64,000 bases of DNA from Flammeovirga sp. SJP92 (GTDB lineage Bacteria > Bacteroidota > Bacteroidia > Cytophagales > Flammeovirgaceae), in the NCBI RefSeq assembly GCF_001583495.1, contig NZ_LQAQ01000035.1, forward strand, positions 62,001 to 126,000, given 5' to 3'. The translations under genes and the position numbers were made by a program. A model generated the notes under the pieces. That model was not told the origin of the DNA, made no database searches, and saw only the letters and a list, made by a program, of their open reading frames with translations. Every line of letters begins with the position of its first letter. Position 1 is the stretch's first letter. Below are positions 18,599 to 27,248 of this stretch, one piece after another.

Positions 18599-20320
18599 AT
18601 GAAGAATTTTTTTAACAACATATTATTTTCAGTATTCATCTATCTGCTGACTTCATTTTCACCAATTAGTGCTCAAATTAAAGTCATTGAAATTCCTGGT
18701 ACAGATAGTACTATTGTCATTAATATTGAAGAAATAAAAGAAGAGGCCAAAAGAATAGCAAAAGAGGCCAAGAAAATTGCAGCTGAAGTACAGATTGAAG
18801 AAATGGAGGAGTTTATCAAAATCATGGTTGAAGCTCCTGAATTAGAAGACATTGACATTCAAATTGATCAGGAAGCTATTGAAGCTCAAATCCGCAAAGC
18901 AGAAGCTCAAATAAGAATGCATCAGGCTGAAATTGAAAGAGCCGCCAGAGAAGCTCAACGTCCTTACCATCGCATGGAATACACCAATTTTGTTTCTTCT
19001 TTCAAGTTAGATTACAATGGAAAAATTGAACTATCTGAAGATGAGGATGATATAAAAAGTATTTCTAAAGACGGTAAATTTATCATTTCTAAAAGTACTT
19101 TCGGCAACAAAAGAAAAGTGAGCATCAGACCTAATGCCAATGGTCAACTTGAATATAAATTCTATGTAGGCAATAGTGAAGTTCCCTATGATCCAGATGG
19201 AAAAAAATGGCTTTCTGATATTCTACCAGAAGTGATCAAAAGTTCTACAATTGCCGCTGAAAGTCGCCTTAATAAAAGAATGAAAGAAGGTGGTGTAGAT
19301 AAAGCTTTGCGTTATATCAGTGAAATCTCAGGACAGAGTAATCAAGTCACTTTTTATAGATTATTAATCAGTAGAAAAGACATCAGTGCTGATGAGCTCG
19401 TCAAAATCACAAAAGATGTAACGAGAAATGTATCTTCTTCAAGTGAACTTTCAGATTATTTCAAAGAGAGCTTTGCTATTTATAATAACAAAAAAGGATT
19501 GTCCGCCTATTTTAATGGTATCAAAAGTATCTCTTCTTCTTATGAAAAAAGTGATTGTTTAACAGAGATTATTGAATCGAGTGATATAAGAGAGGGCTTT
19601 AATGAAAATCATTGGGAACAATGGCTAAAAGCTACTCAAACAATTACAAGTTCTTATGAAGCTTCAAAAACATTACAAGAAGCGTTTAACTATGATGCTT
19701 CTGGAATGCCCGCCAGAACGCTAGAGCAAACCATTAAATTAATCAGTTCTTCCTATGAAAAAGCCAACACTATTGAAGCGGCATTTTCTGAACAGAACCG
19801 TAAAAAATGGAGCGAAGATCAAAACAACGCCTTATTGTTTGCAGCCAAAAGCATCAGCTCTTCTTATGAATTAAAAAATACACTAGAAGAAGCACTAGAA
19901 AGCTGGAAGTATTGGTCTGAAGAAACGAAAAATATTTTCTTCCAAGTAGCCTCTTCTATTTCATCTTCTTCAGAAAAAGCATCACTTTTAAGCGAGTTAG
20001 AAGATTATAAAATTGAGCACAGAAGCAACATTCACAATTTTTATATGTCTATTAGATCAATAAGCAGTAGTTATGATATGGCAAGTGTTTTGGAAGACAT
20101 TGCTTCATCTAGTCATTTCCATGAAGGACATTATGAAGAATACCTTAATGCTACCACACATATTTCATCTAGTTATGACATGAGAGATGCATTAGAAGAG
20201 ATTGCTCCTTTTATAGCAAAGTCAAAAGATGATAGTCTAATACAGCTTTATAAAGAAAAAGTTAAACTGATTTCTTCTTCTCACGACAGAGAAAAAGCGA
20301 TGGAGGCGTTAGAAAAATGA
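18599..20320 (+). CDS. Exported ISSSYE-repeat protein of unknown function
   Basis: I do not recognise a named family. The 573-residue protein has a signal peptide (about residues 1-25), then a charged helical segment rich in Glu/Lys/Ala (about 40-125) that looks like a coiled coil. A short beta-like region follows (about 130-195). The C-terminal half holds about nine helical repeats of 35-45 residues, each centred on I-S-S-S-Y-E/D followed by a small amphipathic helix, such as ISSSYEKANTIEAAF and ISSSYDMASVLEDIA. It is probably periplasmic. Its last 4 bases overlap the start of a LytS-type kinase gene (ATGA), so it is translationally coupled to a signalling operon and may be the sensory or output partner. 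Confidence 0.75.
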   Translation: MKNFFNNILFSVFIYLLTSFSPISAQIKVIEIPGTDSTIVINIEEIKEEAKRIAKEAKKIAAEVQIEEMEEFIKIMVEAPELEDIDIQIDQEAIEAQIRKAEAQIRMHQAEIERAAREAQRPYHRMEYTNFVSSFKLDYNGKIELSEDEDDIKSISKDGKFIISKSTFGNKRKVSIRPNANGQLEYKFYVGNSEVPYDPDGKKWLSDILPEVIKSSTIAAESRLNKRMKEGGVDKALRYISEISGQSNQVTFYRLLISRKDISADELVKITKDVTRNVSSSSELSDYFKESFAIYNNKKGLSAYFNGIKSISSSYEKSDCLTEIIESSDIREGFNENHWEQWLKATQTITSSYEASKTLQEAFNYDASGMPARTLEQTIKLISSSYEKANTIEAAFSEQNRKKWSEDQNNALLFAAKSISSSYELKNTLEEALESWKYWSEETKNIFFQVASSISSSSEKASLLSELEDYKIEHRSNIHNFYMSIRSISSSYDMASVLEDIASSSHFHEGHYEEYLNATTHISSSYDMRDALEEIAPFIAKSKDDSLIQLYKEKVKLISSSHDREKAMEALEK

Positions 20321-21315
20321 AAAATTTAATCCCAAATCTCATCTTCATTCTGTTAGGTACAAGCTTGTACAATTACTTCCTTTATGACCCGGAACCACAA
20401 GTTGCTCCTTATGTCAATGATATAAAAACGTTTCTTTGGTTTACATTGGGCACATCACTTTTCGTAATTGGCGGAGCAATTCCTAATTATTTATACAGAA
20501 ACAAAAGTATTTTCTTTCAAGTAATTTCAAGAGGTATAGGATCCGTTGTAGTGTTTATTCCATTGTACTATACGCTAAGATATTATATGGGCAATAACCT
20601 AGAACCTATATTTATCTTTGACATCAGCACAAAAATAATCATTCTGTTCTCTGTACTTCTGATTGCCATTCTTGTGATAGAATTTCTTATGATTGCCTAT
20701 CAGCAATATTCATCTCAACACATCTATGTCATACAAAACAAAAGGAAGGCTTCTGAATTAAGACTGGAAGCATTGAAAGATCAGCTGAGTCCTCATTATT
20801 TGTTTAATAGTTTAAATACTGTGGCGTATTTAGTAACAAGCAATGCTAATCAAGCTGAAAAATATATCAGAAGTATTGCCAAAACTTATCAATACGTGAT
20901 GCGTTATGCGAATCAGCCTCTGATTTCAGTTCATGAAGAAATTCAATTGGTCAAAGCTTTTGCATTTCAACTAAAAACCCGTCACGGTGAAAGTGTTGCT
21001 GTTGACATTGATAATAACGTAAGTTTGATTGAAGGCAATATTCCTCCACTATCCATTCAAATGTTGGTGGAAAATGCAGTGAAACATAATGTTCTGTCCG
21101 ACAAAGCTCCTGTTTTTATCAAAATAAAATATGATGAGCAATTAAAGTCGATAGTCGTATCGAACAACATTACCAAAACTCCTAGAAAAAGAAGTTCTAC
21201 AAAAGTGGGACTAGAAAATATAAAAGAGAGGTATGCTTTGATGCATCAAAATCAAATTACCATTCAAAGTTTACCTGAAAAGTATACTGTCCAACTCCCA
21301 CTTTTAAGCTCTTAA
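20317..21315 (+). CDS. LytS/YehU-type sensor histidine kinase
   Basis: The 332-residue kinase has four predicted membrane helices (about residues 4-22, 38-56, 68-88 and 106-128). The LytS-type His_kinase domain follows, with the phosphoacceptor His160 in LSPHYLFNSLN and an N-box-like segment PPLSIQMLVENAVKHN. A terminal G-box-like GLENIKERY is also present. It overlaps the ISSSYE-repeat gene by 4 bases and is followed 2 bases later by a kinase-like paralogue lacking these residues, then by a LytTR regulator. It is therefore the probable catalytic member of the set and should phosphorylate the LytTR protein encoded at 22471. The stimulus is unknown. Confidence 0.9.
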   Translation: MKNLIPNLIFILLGTSLYNYFLYDPEPQVAPYVNDIKTFLWFTLGTSLFVIGGAIPNYLYRNKSIFFQVISRGIGSVVVFIPLYYTLRYYMGNNLEPIFIFDISTKIIILFSVLLIAILVIEFLMIAYQQYSSQHIYVIQNKRKASELRLEALKDQLSPHYLFNSLNTVAYLVTSNANQAEKYIRSIAKTYQYVMRYANQPLISVHEEIQLVKAFAFQLKTRHGESVAVDIDNNVSLIEGNIPPLSIQMLVENAVKHNVLSDKAPVFIKIKYDEQLKSIVVSNNITKTPRKRSSTKVGLENIKERYALMHQNQITIQSLPEKYTVQLPLLSS

Positions 21316-21317
21316 TT

Positions 21318-22436
21318 ATGTTACATCATATTTGGAATAAATCAGCAGTCTATTATAGAATCTTCTATCCATTTTTTTCAGGAAGTGTAACCTATTTTTT
21401 GTTATTACTTGTCTTCAATAGAATTGGTGAACTTTCAGATTCTTATTTCAGGGCAGAGTGGCTAGTATGTATTGTATTTGCCTATTTCTGGAATACCACT
21501 GTGCTTGTTTCTTCCAGATTTATTGGAAAAAAGATAAAGTTTATCTCCTCTATCACTGAGCAAGTCACCTATCATGTGATTGGAGTTGCAATCTGCAGTA
21601 GTATTGTGATTGGAATAGTCATCTATTTGTATTTTTACTACCTTATTGGCTACACAAGTATAGAGAACTTCTTGTCTGAGATGTACGTACTACAAGGACT
21701 ATTTTTATTTCAAACTTTTATATATGAATGTGCTTGGTGGGGTGCAACTTTGATTGAATTGAAGAACGAAACAATCAATAAAGAGGAAGACAGAAGAGCT
21801 GCTTACATATCAAAAGAAATGCGTCTTTTTGCTGAAGACGCCAATCTTCCTTTGCTTTATGAAACGTTGGAGACCTTGATTGGGCTAGCTTACAAAAACC
21901 CTGATCATGCTGAAGACTATGCTGAGAAATTAGCCAAGGTTTACCGTAATACGATCAACAACCGCAAAGAAGAATTTGTATCAATCAAAGAAGCCGTCAA
22001 AACCACCAAAGATGTTGTTCAACTTTTAACTGATGCGAGATCAGGGGGATTGACAGCAGACTTTGATATTGATGAAAAATTGTCAGAAGAATTGGTTATA
22101 CCACCAGTAATACTTTCCCGCTTAGTAGTCGCCATTGCAAGCGATCACATTGCTACTCCAATTCAACCTTTACATTTGAAATTCTATATAGAAGACGAGG
22201 CTTTACTTGTGGTAGCTCACAGCTGTAATGAAAAAATCGATAAGCCAGGATCAATGAACGAGATCATGCAGTCTTTGGAAGAAACTTTCCGAATTTATAC
22301 CAAAACTCCTATCTTGAGAATCAAAAAAGGAAAGGAATGTTTAATTAAACTTCCAGCATTTCAGGTTGAAAATGAAAATTGGAAAAAAGACGGAGATGCC
22401 CAAGTCTCTACTGGTGATCAATCACTTTTCCAGTAA
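21318..22436 (+). CDS. LytS-like histidine pseudokinase (membrane)
   Basis: This 372-residue protein has the same architecture as its upstream neighbour: membrane helices near residues 18-34, 47-65, 83-110 and 122-140, then a His_kinase-like region. The catalytic residues are gone. The position of the phospho-His motif reads NLPLLYETLETL with no His, and the N-box position reads PPVILSRLVVAIASDH without the ATP/Mg-binding Asn. The surrounding scaffold, such as the helix DYAEKLAKVYRNTI matching KYIRSIAKTYQYVM in the neighbour, is retained. The intact frame and conserved fold argue for a functional pseudokinase rather than a decayed gene. It may heterodimerise with the active kinase and tune it. 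Confidence 0.78.
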   Translation: MLHHIWNKSAVYYRIFYPFFSGSVTYFLLLLVFNRIGELSDSYFRAEWLVCIVFAYFWNTTVLVSSRFIGKKIKFISSITEQVTYHVIGVAICSSIVIGIVIYLYFYYLIGYTSIENFLSEMYVLQGLFLFQTFIYECAWWGATLIELKNETINKEEDRRAAYISKEMRLFAEDANLPLLYETLETLIGLAYKNPDHAEDYAEKLAKVYRNTINNRKEEFVSIKEAVKTTKDVVQLLTDARSGGLTADFDIDEKLSEELVIPPVILSRLVVAIASDHIATPIQPLHLKFYIEDEALLVVAHSCNEKIDKPGSMNEIMQSLEETFRIYTKTPILRIKKGKECLIKLPAFQVENENWKKDGDAQVSTGDQSLFQ

Positions 22437-22470
22437 AAAACCACCAATTCAAATTAAATAACAACGAAAT

Positions 22471-23226
22471 ATGAAAGCCTTAATAATAGAAGACGAAAAA
22501 CCCGCTCAAGCTAAACTGAAAAGACAACTCTCTAAAACTCCTTTTGATATTGAAGTTGTTGATACAATTGACAACGTAGAAGAAGCTTGTAGTTGGCTGG
22601 AAGATCATCAGGAAAATATTGATTTGGTATTTATGGATATACATCTAACGGACGGTATCGCTTTTGATATTCTTTCCAATGTTACAGTAACTACTCCTAT
22701 CATTTTCACCACAGCATATGACGAATATGCACTAGACGCTTTCAAGGTCAATAGTATTGATTATCTTTTGAAACCTGTAGACTATGAAGCTCTCACTAAG
22801 GCTATTCAGAAACTTCAAGTTTTACAAAACAACCAAGATCATACTGCTTCAGGACAAATTGATGCACTTTTGGATACTTACAATCAAAAGTTCAAAAAAC
22901 GTTTTATGGTTAGAGTTGGTGATAATATAAAAAGTATTCAAACAGACGAAATTGCCGCTTTCGGGGCTGAAAGTAGAGACACATTTTTATATACCACTGA
23001 AGGCAGACGCTATATTGTTGACTTCAAAATGGAGCAATTGGAAGAAATGCTTGACCAAGAGGAATTCTATAGAACAGGCCGTAGTTTTATCGTAAACAGA
23101 AATGCTATTGATAAAATCCAGAAGCATTCAAATAGCAGACTATTAGTCAATTTAAATATTGAAACACATAAGGAAATTATTGTAGGGAGAGATAAAGTGA
23201 AGGATTTTAAGGAATGGATTTCTTAA
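22471..23226 (+). CDS. LytTR-family response regulator
   Basis: The 251-residue regulator has an N-terminal receiver domain (acidic pair Glu7-Asp8, phosphoacceptor Asp56 in LVFMDIHL, conserved Lys near 102 in LLKPVD). Its C-terminal LytTR DNA-binding domain (about 145-250) includes FYRTGRSFIVNRNAID. It is the last gene of the operon with the ISSSYE-repeat protein, kinase and pseudokinase, and is the obvious output of that system. The 21-bp-spaced direct repeat upstream of the operon fits the way LytTR domains bind DNA, so autoregulation is plausible. Confidence 0.93.
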   Translation: MKALIIEDEKPAQAKLKRQLSKTPFDIEVVDTIDNVEEACSWLEDHQENIDLVFMDIHLTDGIAFDILSNVTVTTPIIFTTAYDEYALDAFKVNSIDYLLKPVDYEALTKAIQKLQVLQNNQDHTASGQIDALLDTYNQKFKKRFMVRVGDNIKSIQTDEIAAFGAESRDTFLYTTEGRRYIVDFKMEQLEEMLDQEEFYRTGRSFIVNRNAIDKIQKHSNSRLLVNLNIETHKEIIVGRDKVKDFKEWIS

Positions 23227-23241
23227 TAACAATAAGTTAGA

Positions 23242-23279
23242 TGGTTTGTGAAACGCAATGTATTTCGTCTCACAAACCA
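23242..23279. terminator. Long hairpin between convergent genes
   Basis: TGGTTTGTGAAACG (23242-23255) and CGTCTCACAAACCA (23266-23279) form a 14-bp stem with one non-Watson-Crick position. It sits between the convergent LytTR and DUF4380 genes. The downstream U-tract is weak on both strands, so its efficiency is uncertain. Confidence 0.6.
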
Positions 23280-23303
23280 CCATAAGAACCGTCAAGGAAT
23301 ATT

Positions 23304-24752
23304 CTACAAATCCCCTACAGTAAAGGAATCCAAAACATACTCTTTTCCTTCTTCATCCTTGACCACAACTTGCAATTGAGAAAAAGACTTTTCTAAAGCA
23401 ATGTCAACATCAATACCTTTTAAAGGAGAGACAGCTTTCACCTTCATTTCCTCTATGATTTCTCCTTGGTCATTCAAAGCCATCAAGTACAAATCTCCTT
23501 TTATAAAAGTACCATACTGAGCAGTAATATGATTCGTTTGTTTATCAAAGTGAAGTTGTTTTGTGATTACTCCAGTTTCATTGACTGACAGTAGAGGTAA
23601 ACTGAGCACTTTAGCGGCTGCATGAGTTTCCCTAAATATAACAGCTTCTTTTCCTTTTAATTTATAGATTGGAGTTTTCACTTCAGTTTCTAAGTAACCT
23701 GTGGCCATACCACTATTGAAAACTGCTATGTTCACCCCATGATCATATTCTAATTCAGGGTTATATTTCTCAAACGTTTTGACGAAGACTGTGTTTTCTA
23801 ATTTATTAGCATAAGCAATCCATGATTCCGACGAGATCATATGGAAACCACCCATCAGATTATAATCAAAATGAATTTCAAAAATACCCGGGGCTACTTC
23901 ACCTGTCCAATTTGTACCGATATTAAAGTACTTTTCCACATGTTCTGGGTTGTTTTTATCTAATGGGAAACGGTTTCTATTGACATATCTCCAATGAGAT
24001 TCTGGAGTCACACCGATGTGATATTGCTCTCCGTCTTCCATTTTATATTTGGAGCTGAATGGAATATAGGCTACAAAATTTTCACCATCTTGTAGTTTTA
24101 CATCCGACCAAGATTGATGCTGACTTGTCGTCATAATACCTCTGTTGATTGTCTCTTTTCCTACGTTCGTCAATGTGTGAATGTAATATACTTTGCTTGA
24201 GTTTTTCTCAATCATTAATGAGCGTTCGTAGGTAAAAGCTTCTTCTACTTTTGTGGGTTGTGTAAATGCTTTGTCCTTTGGGATCCACTTTGGGACTGGT
24301 AAATGCTGTTCTCCTGACTTTACCGTTATTCCCACTTTTCCATCTAACTTCTTTACACCAGTAATGGAATAGGGAGCATCGCCAATTGTTACAGGAGGTG
24401 GCCATCTTTTTGAGCGGTCCCCGTTTTTACCTAAAGCACAGTTCTCGACAGGAGTAGGCACCAATCGATACCCTCCAAAATTTCTCCATTCATTCATTTT
24501 CACCTTTTCAGAGTTGGAGTATTTCTGACCAAACTCCTTTGGGTTTATCCACAAAGATTGAATGTCTCCTAGATTGTACTCCAAGACTCTACCTGCAGCA
24601 TCTGGAACGACCGCAAGACTAATAAACTCGTTGGTTAAAACGTAGGTTTCTTCCCACTTCCAACCTTTGTAATTGTCTACTTTCTCTATGGTCTGTGCGT
24701 GACTAAAGTGACAGCAAAATAACAGTAATAAAACATTTAAAATTGTTTTCAT
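23304..24752 (-). CDS. Exported DUF4380-like protein (aldose-epimerase-like fold)
   Basis: The preferred start is the ATG at 24752, which gives a clean signal peptide (MKTILNVLLLLFCCHFSHA); the frame extends upstream to 24830 but through the terminator of the sulfatase gene. The mature protein starts with a DUF4380-like region (FISLAVVPDAAGRVLEYN, then a NFGGYRLVPTP segment), resembling the galactose mutarotase superfamily. This suggests carbohydrate binding or sugar epimerisation in the periplasm. It lies downstream of the sulfatase at the end of the galactan cluster but behind a terminator, so it may be transcribed separately. No catalytic residues could be assigned with certainty. Confidence 0.65.
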   Translation of the reverse strand: MKTILNVLLLLFCCHFSHAQTIEKVDNYKGWKWEETYVLTNEFISLAVVPDAAGRVLEYNLGDIQSLWINPKEFGQKYSNSEKVKMNEWRNFGGYRLVPTPVENCALGKNGDRSKRWPPPVTIGDAPYSITGVKKLDGKVGITVKSGEQHLPVPKWIPKDKAFTQPTKVEEAFTYERSLMIEKNSSKVYYIHTLTNVGKETINRGIMTTSQHQSWSDVKLQDGENFVAYIPFSSKYKMEDGEQYHIGVTPESHWRYVNRNRFPLDKNNPEHVEKYFNIGTNWTGEVAPGIFEIHFDYNLMGGFHMISSESWIAYANKLENTVFVKTFEKYNPELEYDHGVNIAVFNSGMATGYLETEVKTPIYKLKGKEAVIFRETHAAAKVLSLPLLSVNETGVITKQLHFDKQTNHITAQYGTFIKGDLYLMALNDQGEIIEEMKVKAVSPLKGIDVDIALEKSFSQLQVVVKDEEGKEYVLDSFTVGDL

Positions 24753-24820
24753 TGAGCAATTGAGATTTAGGTACCAAAACACATTTAAGTGAATTAGCAC
24801 GATTGAAAAAAAAGTTCGAA

Positions 24821-24851
24821 AAGGGCCCAATTCATAAGAAAAGAGGCCCTT
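24821..24851 (-). terminator. Terminator after the sulfatase gene
   Basis: AAGGGCC (24821-24827) and GGCCCTT (24845-24851) form a GC-rich stem. On the minus strand it is followed by TTCGAACTTTTTTTT. It closes the operon that runs from the GH2 gene to the sulfatase. Confidence 0.75.
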
Positions 24852-24918
24852 CTAAGCTATAATTAAGTCACACACATTCGTTCAAGTACAGAGTAGTAAG
24901 TATGATACTTACACTATT

Positions 24919-26580
24919 TTATATTTCTTTGAAATTGGCTTTGTTACCTTCCCAACCTTTATTGAACTGAACGATTAATTCTTCTACTAAGTCAGGTTGT
25001 TGTTTGGCAATATTCACCGTTTCTTTAGGATCCTTTTGATGATCGTATAATTCAATAAACAACGGTTCCTTGTCTTTATTTTTTCGATCTTTCCATAATA
25101 CTAACTTGTAGCGTTGCGTTTTCATCGCATACCCCATCAAGTCATTTTCAAAAAACTTTCTATTCCATTTGTCTTTCATCACCGCCTTGATGTTGGCTTC
25201 CACGTCTTCAATCAACGGTCCAAAGTAAGTTTCTCTCATTCCTTTAGAAAGTGGATTAGCAGCCCATTCTCTTAACGCTGGATTAGGGAAAGCAGAGAAT
25301 ACTGCTGATTTCCATTCCATATTGGGATTCTCTAATAATGGAGCGAAAGATTGTCCTTCTAAATGTTCTGGCTTTTCTAACCCTGCCAAATCACACAATG
25401 TTGGGTACATATCTACCAACTCTACCAAGGCATCAGTCTTCACTCCTCTACTTTTTTCAGATTGATCAGGTGTCCAAACGATCAATGGAACTCTTGTCGC
25501 TATATCATAATTGGTCGCTTTACACCACACCCCCATTTCTCCTAAGTGAAAACCATGATCAGACCATAACATTACAATCGTATTATCCAACATTTCCAAT
25601 TCATCCAATGCCTCCAATAGCTTACCTACCTGAGCATCGATATAACTAGCTGTTGCCAAATACCCATGTTTAAGGTCGCGAGCTAAAGTATCAGGAATTT
25701 CACCATATTTTGGAATGTTGGAACGCACTCTTAATTCAAAAGAAGCATGTAATCCCATTGGAGCCCCATCAATTGGACCTTTAATCTGGTTTGTTAATTT
25801 GATATCTTCTTGATCATACATGTCCCAATATTTTTTTGGAGCTAGAAAATCAAGGTGTGCTGCAATATATCCTACCCCTAAAAACAACGGTTTTTTGGAT
25901 TTTGAAGCTTTATGCTCTTTCATGATGTGAATGGCCATATCCGTATTCACACCATCGATATAAGCGTTATCTTGAACATCTACACATTCAAATGCAGGAC
26001 CCATTCCCAAACCATGTTGATCACCGTATTTTGCCTTCATTTTTGCTTTGTTTTCCCTGAAGGTTCTGATGTTATCAGGGTCCACAAATTTCTCTACTAA
26101 GGCATTCACTTTGTAACCAAGTGCATTGTAATCGGGTTTCATTGACCAAGATTTCTCTTGATCTGAGAACTTACCATGATACACTTTTCCGCAGTTGACA
26201 GTCTCATAACCGTTTTCTTTGAAGTGCTGAGGAAGCGTAATGATATCAGGATTTTCATCTCTGAAGTAAGTATAATTTTCAATCACATTGATGGTCTCTG
26301 GCCTAGCACCTGTCATCAAACTAGCTCTTGATGGACTACAAATAGATTGTTGGCAATAGGCCTTATTAAATTGAAGTCCTCTTTTAGCCAATTGATCAAT
26401 ATTAGGTGTTTTAGCCACTTCAGAACCATACGTCCCCATTTCTGGTCTGAGGTCATCAAATGAAATAAAAAGAATATTCGGTTGCTGTACTTCCGTTTTT
26501 TGATCGATTTTTTTGAAGCTACAAGCCCCTAAAGAACCTAATAAAAGAAAGAGTAAAGCTTTATATAAAAATTGATGCAT
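24919..26580 (-). CDS. Lipoprotein sulfatase, S1 family, iduronate-2-sulfatase-like
   Basis: The 553-residue enzyme has a lipoprotein signal (LLGSLGAC, lipidated Cys20), so it is anchored in the envelope. The type I sulfatase motif CSPSR at residues 81-85 has Cys81, the residue converted to formylglycine. The metal-binding pair FDD (42-43) and the distal WSDHGFHLGE block are present. The overall pattern resembles the iduronate-2-sulfatase group (S1_7 in SulfAtlas terms, from memory). It is 17 bases downstream of the aldolase gene in the galactan operon. Removing a sulfate ester from a carrageenan- or porphyran-type oligosaccharide is the probable role; positional specificity cannot be read. 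It needs a formylglycine-generating or anaerobic maturase encoded elsewhere. Confidence 0.9.
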   Translation of the reverse strand: MHQFLYKALLFLLLGSLGACSFKKIDQKTEVQQPNILFISFDDLRPEMGTYGSEVAKTPNIDQLAKRGLQFNKAYCQQSICSPSRASLMTGARPETINVIENYTYFRDENPDIITLPQHFKENGYETVNCGKVYHGKFSDQEKSWSMKPDYNALGYKVNALVEKFVDPDNIRTFRENKAKMKAKYGDQHGLGMGPAFECVDVQDNAYIDGVNTDMAIHIMKEHKASKSKKPLFLGVGYIAAHLDFLAPKKYWDMYDQEDIKLTNQIKGPIDGAPMGLHASFELRVRSNIPKYGEIPDTLARDLKHGYLATASYIDAQVGKLLEALDELEMLDNTIVMLWSDHGFHLGEMGVWCKATNYDIATRVPLIVWTPDQSEKSRGVKTDALVELVDMYPTLCDLAGLEKPEHLEGQSFAPLLENPNMEWKSAVFSAFPNPALREWAANPLSKGMRETYFGPLIEDVEANIKAVMKDKWNRKFFENDLMGYAMKTQRYKLVLWKDRKNKDKEPLFIELYDHQKDPKETVNIAKQQPDLVEELIVQFNKGWEGNKANFKEI

Positions 26581-26597
26581 TGTTGTAGTATTTTATA

Positions 26598-27248
26598 TCA
26601 TGCAGTTTGAAAAGCAGACTCATAAGCACTTTTCACTGCCTTCAAATGATCGTATAGTTGTTGTTCATACCCCTTTGCCATGAATTGTTTTGGAAAGAGA
26701 GAGCTCCCCATCCCAACGCCCACGACTCCCAATTGGAAGAAATCGGCAATATTATTTAAATCTACTCCCCCTGTAGGCAACAACGGAATTGTATTCAGTG
26801 GTGCCATCACGTCTTTAATGTACCCTATCCCAAATTGAGAACTTGGAAATACTTTTACGGCAGTAGCCCCGGCTGTCCATGCTTTATGAATTTCTGTTGG
26901 TGTTAGCGCCCCAGGAAAAACAGGTATATCAAGCGATTTACACTTTTTGATGACTTCTTCATTCGTAACTGGAGTCACAATAAATTGAGCTCCACTTTCT
27001 AAAGCTTTATTTAAGCCTTCCATATCACAAACGGTACCTGCTCCAACATTTAGCTGAGGATATTCGGCACAAAGTTTTTGGATCATCTCTGTAGCCCCTT
27101 CCGTATTCATTGTGATTTCAATTGTTGAAAAACCAGCATTGATATAGATCGGAATGATTCTGTCTAAGGTTTCATGATCCACACCTCTTAAGATGCCCAC
27201 TACAGGTGCCTGTTGAAATCGTTCTTGAGAAAATTGAGTATTAGACAT
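26598..27248 (-). CDS. KDPG/KDPGal aldolase family protein
   Basis: This class I aldolase cleaves 2-keto-3-deoxy-6-phosphosugar acids to pyruvate and glyceraldehyde 3-phosphate. The family residues are visible: Glu44 in STIEITMNT and Schiff-base Lys132 in TAVKVFPSS. The phosphate-binding segment LLPTGGV is also present. Length (216 residues) is normal. Its start overlaps the end of the kinase gene by 8 bases, which supports sequential action on 2-keto-3-deoxygalactonate: phosphorylation, then cleavage. In the carrageenan literature the equivalent enzyme of 3,6-anhydro-D-galactose catabolism is called DauD (from memory). Activity on KDPG versus KDPGal is not resolved by sequence. Confidence 0.93.
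   Translation of the reverse strand: MSNTQFSQERFQQAPVVGILRGVDHETLDRIIPIYINAGFSTIEITMNTEGATEMIQKLCAEYPQLNVGAGTVCDMEGLNKALESGAQFIVTPVTNEEVIKKCKSLDIPVFPGALTPTEIHKAWTAGATAVKVFPSSQFGIGYIKDVMAPLNTIPLLPTGGVDLNNIADFFQLGVVGVGMGSSLFPKQFMAKGYEQQLYDHLKAVKSAYESAFQTA

Noticed and set aside
21318-22436. Pseudokinase gene considered as a pseudogene
   Set aside because: The frame is intact over 372 codons, membrane helices and kinase scaffold are kept, and it is tightly packed in an operon; only catalytic residues are lost.
24753-24830. N-terminal extension of the DUF4380 protein from a TTG at 24830
   Set aside because: It starts inside the sulfatase terminator hairpin, whereas the ATG at 24752 gives a standard signal peptide.
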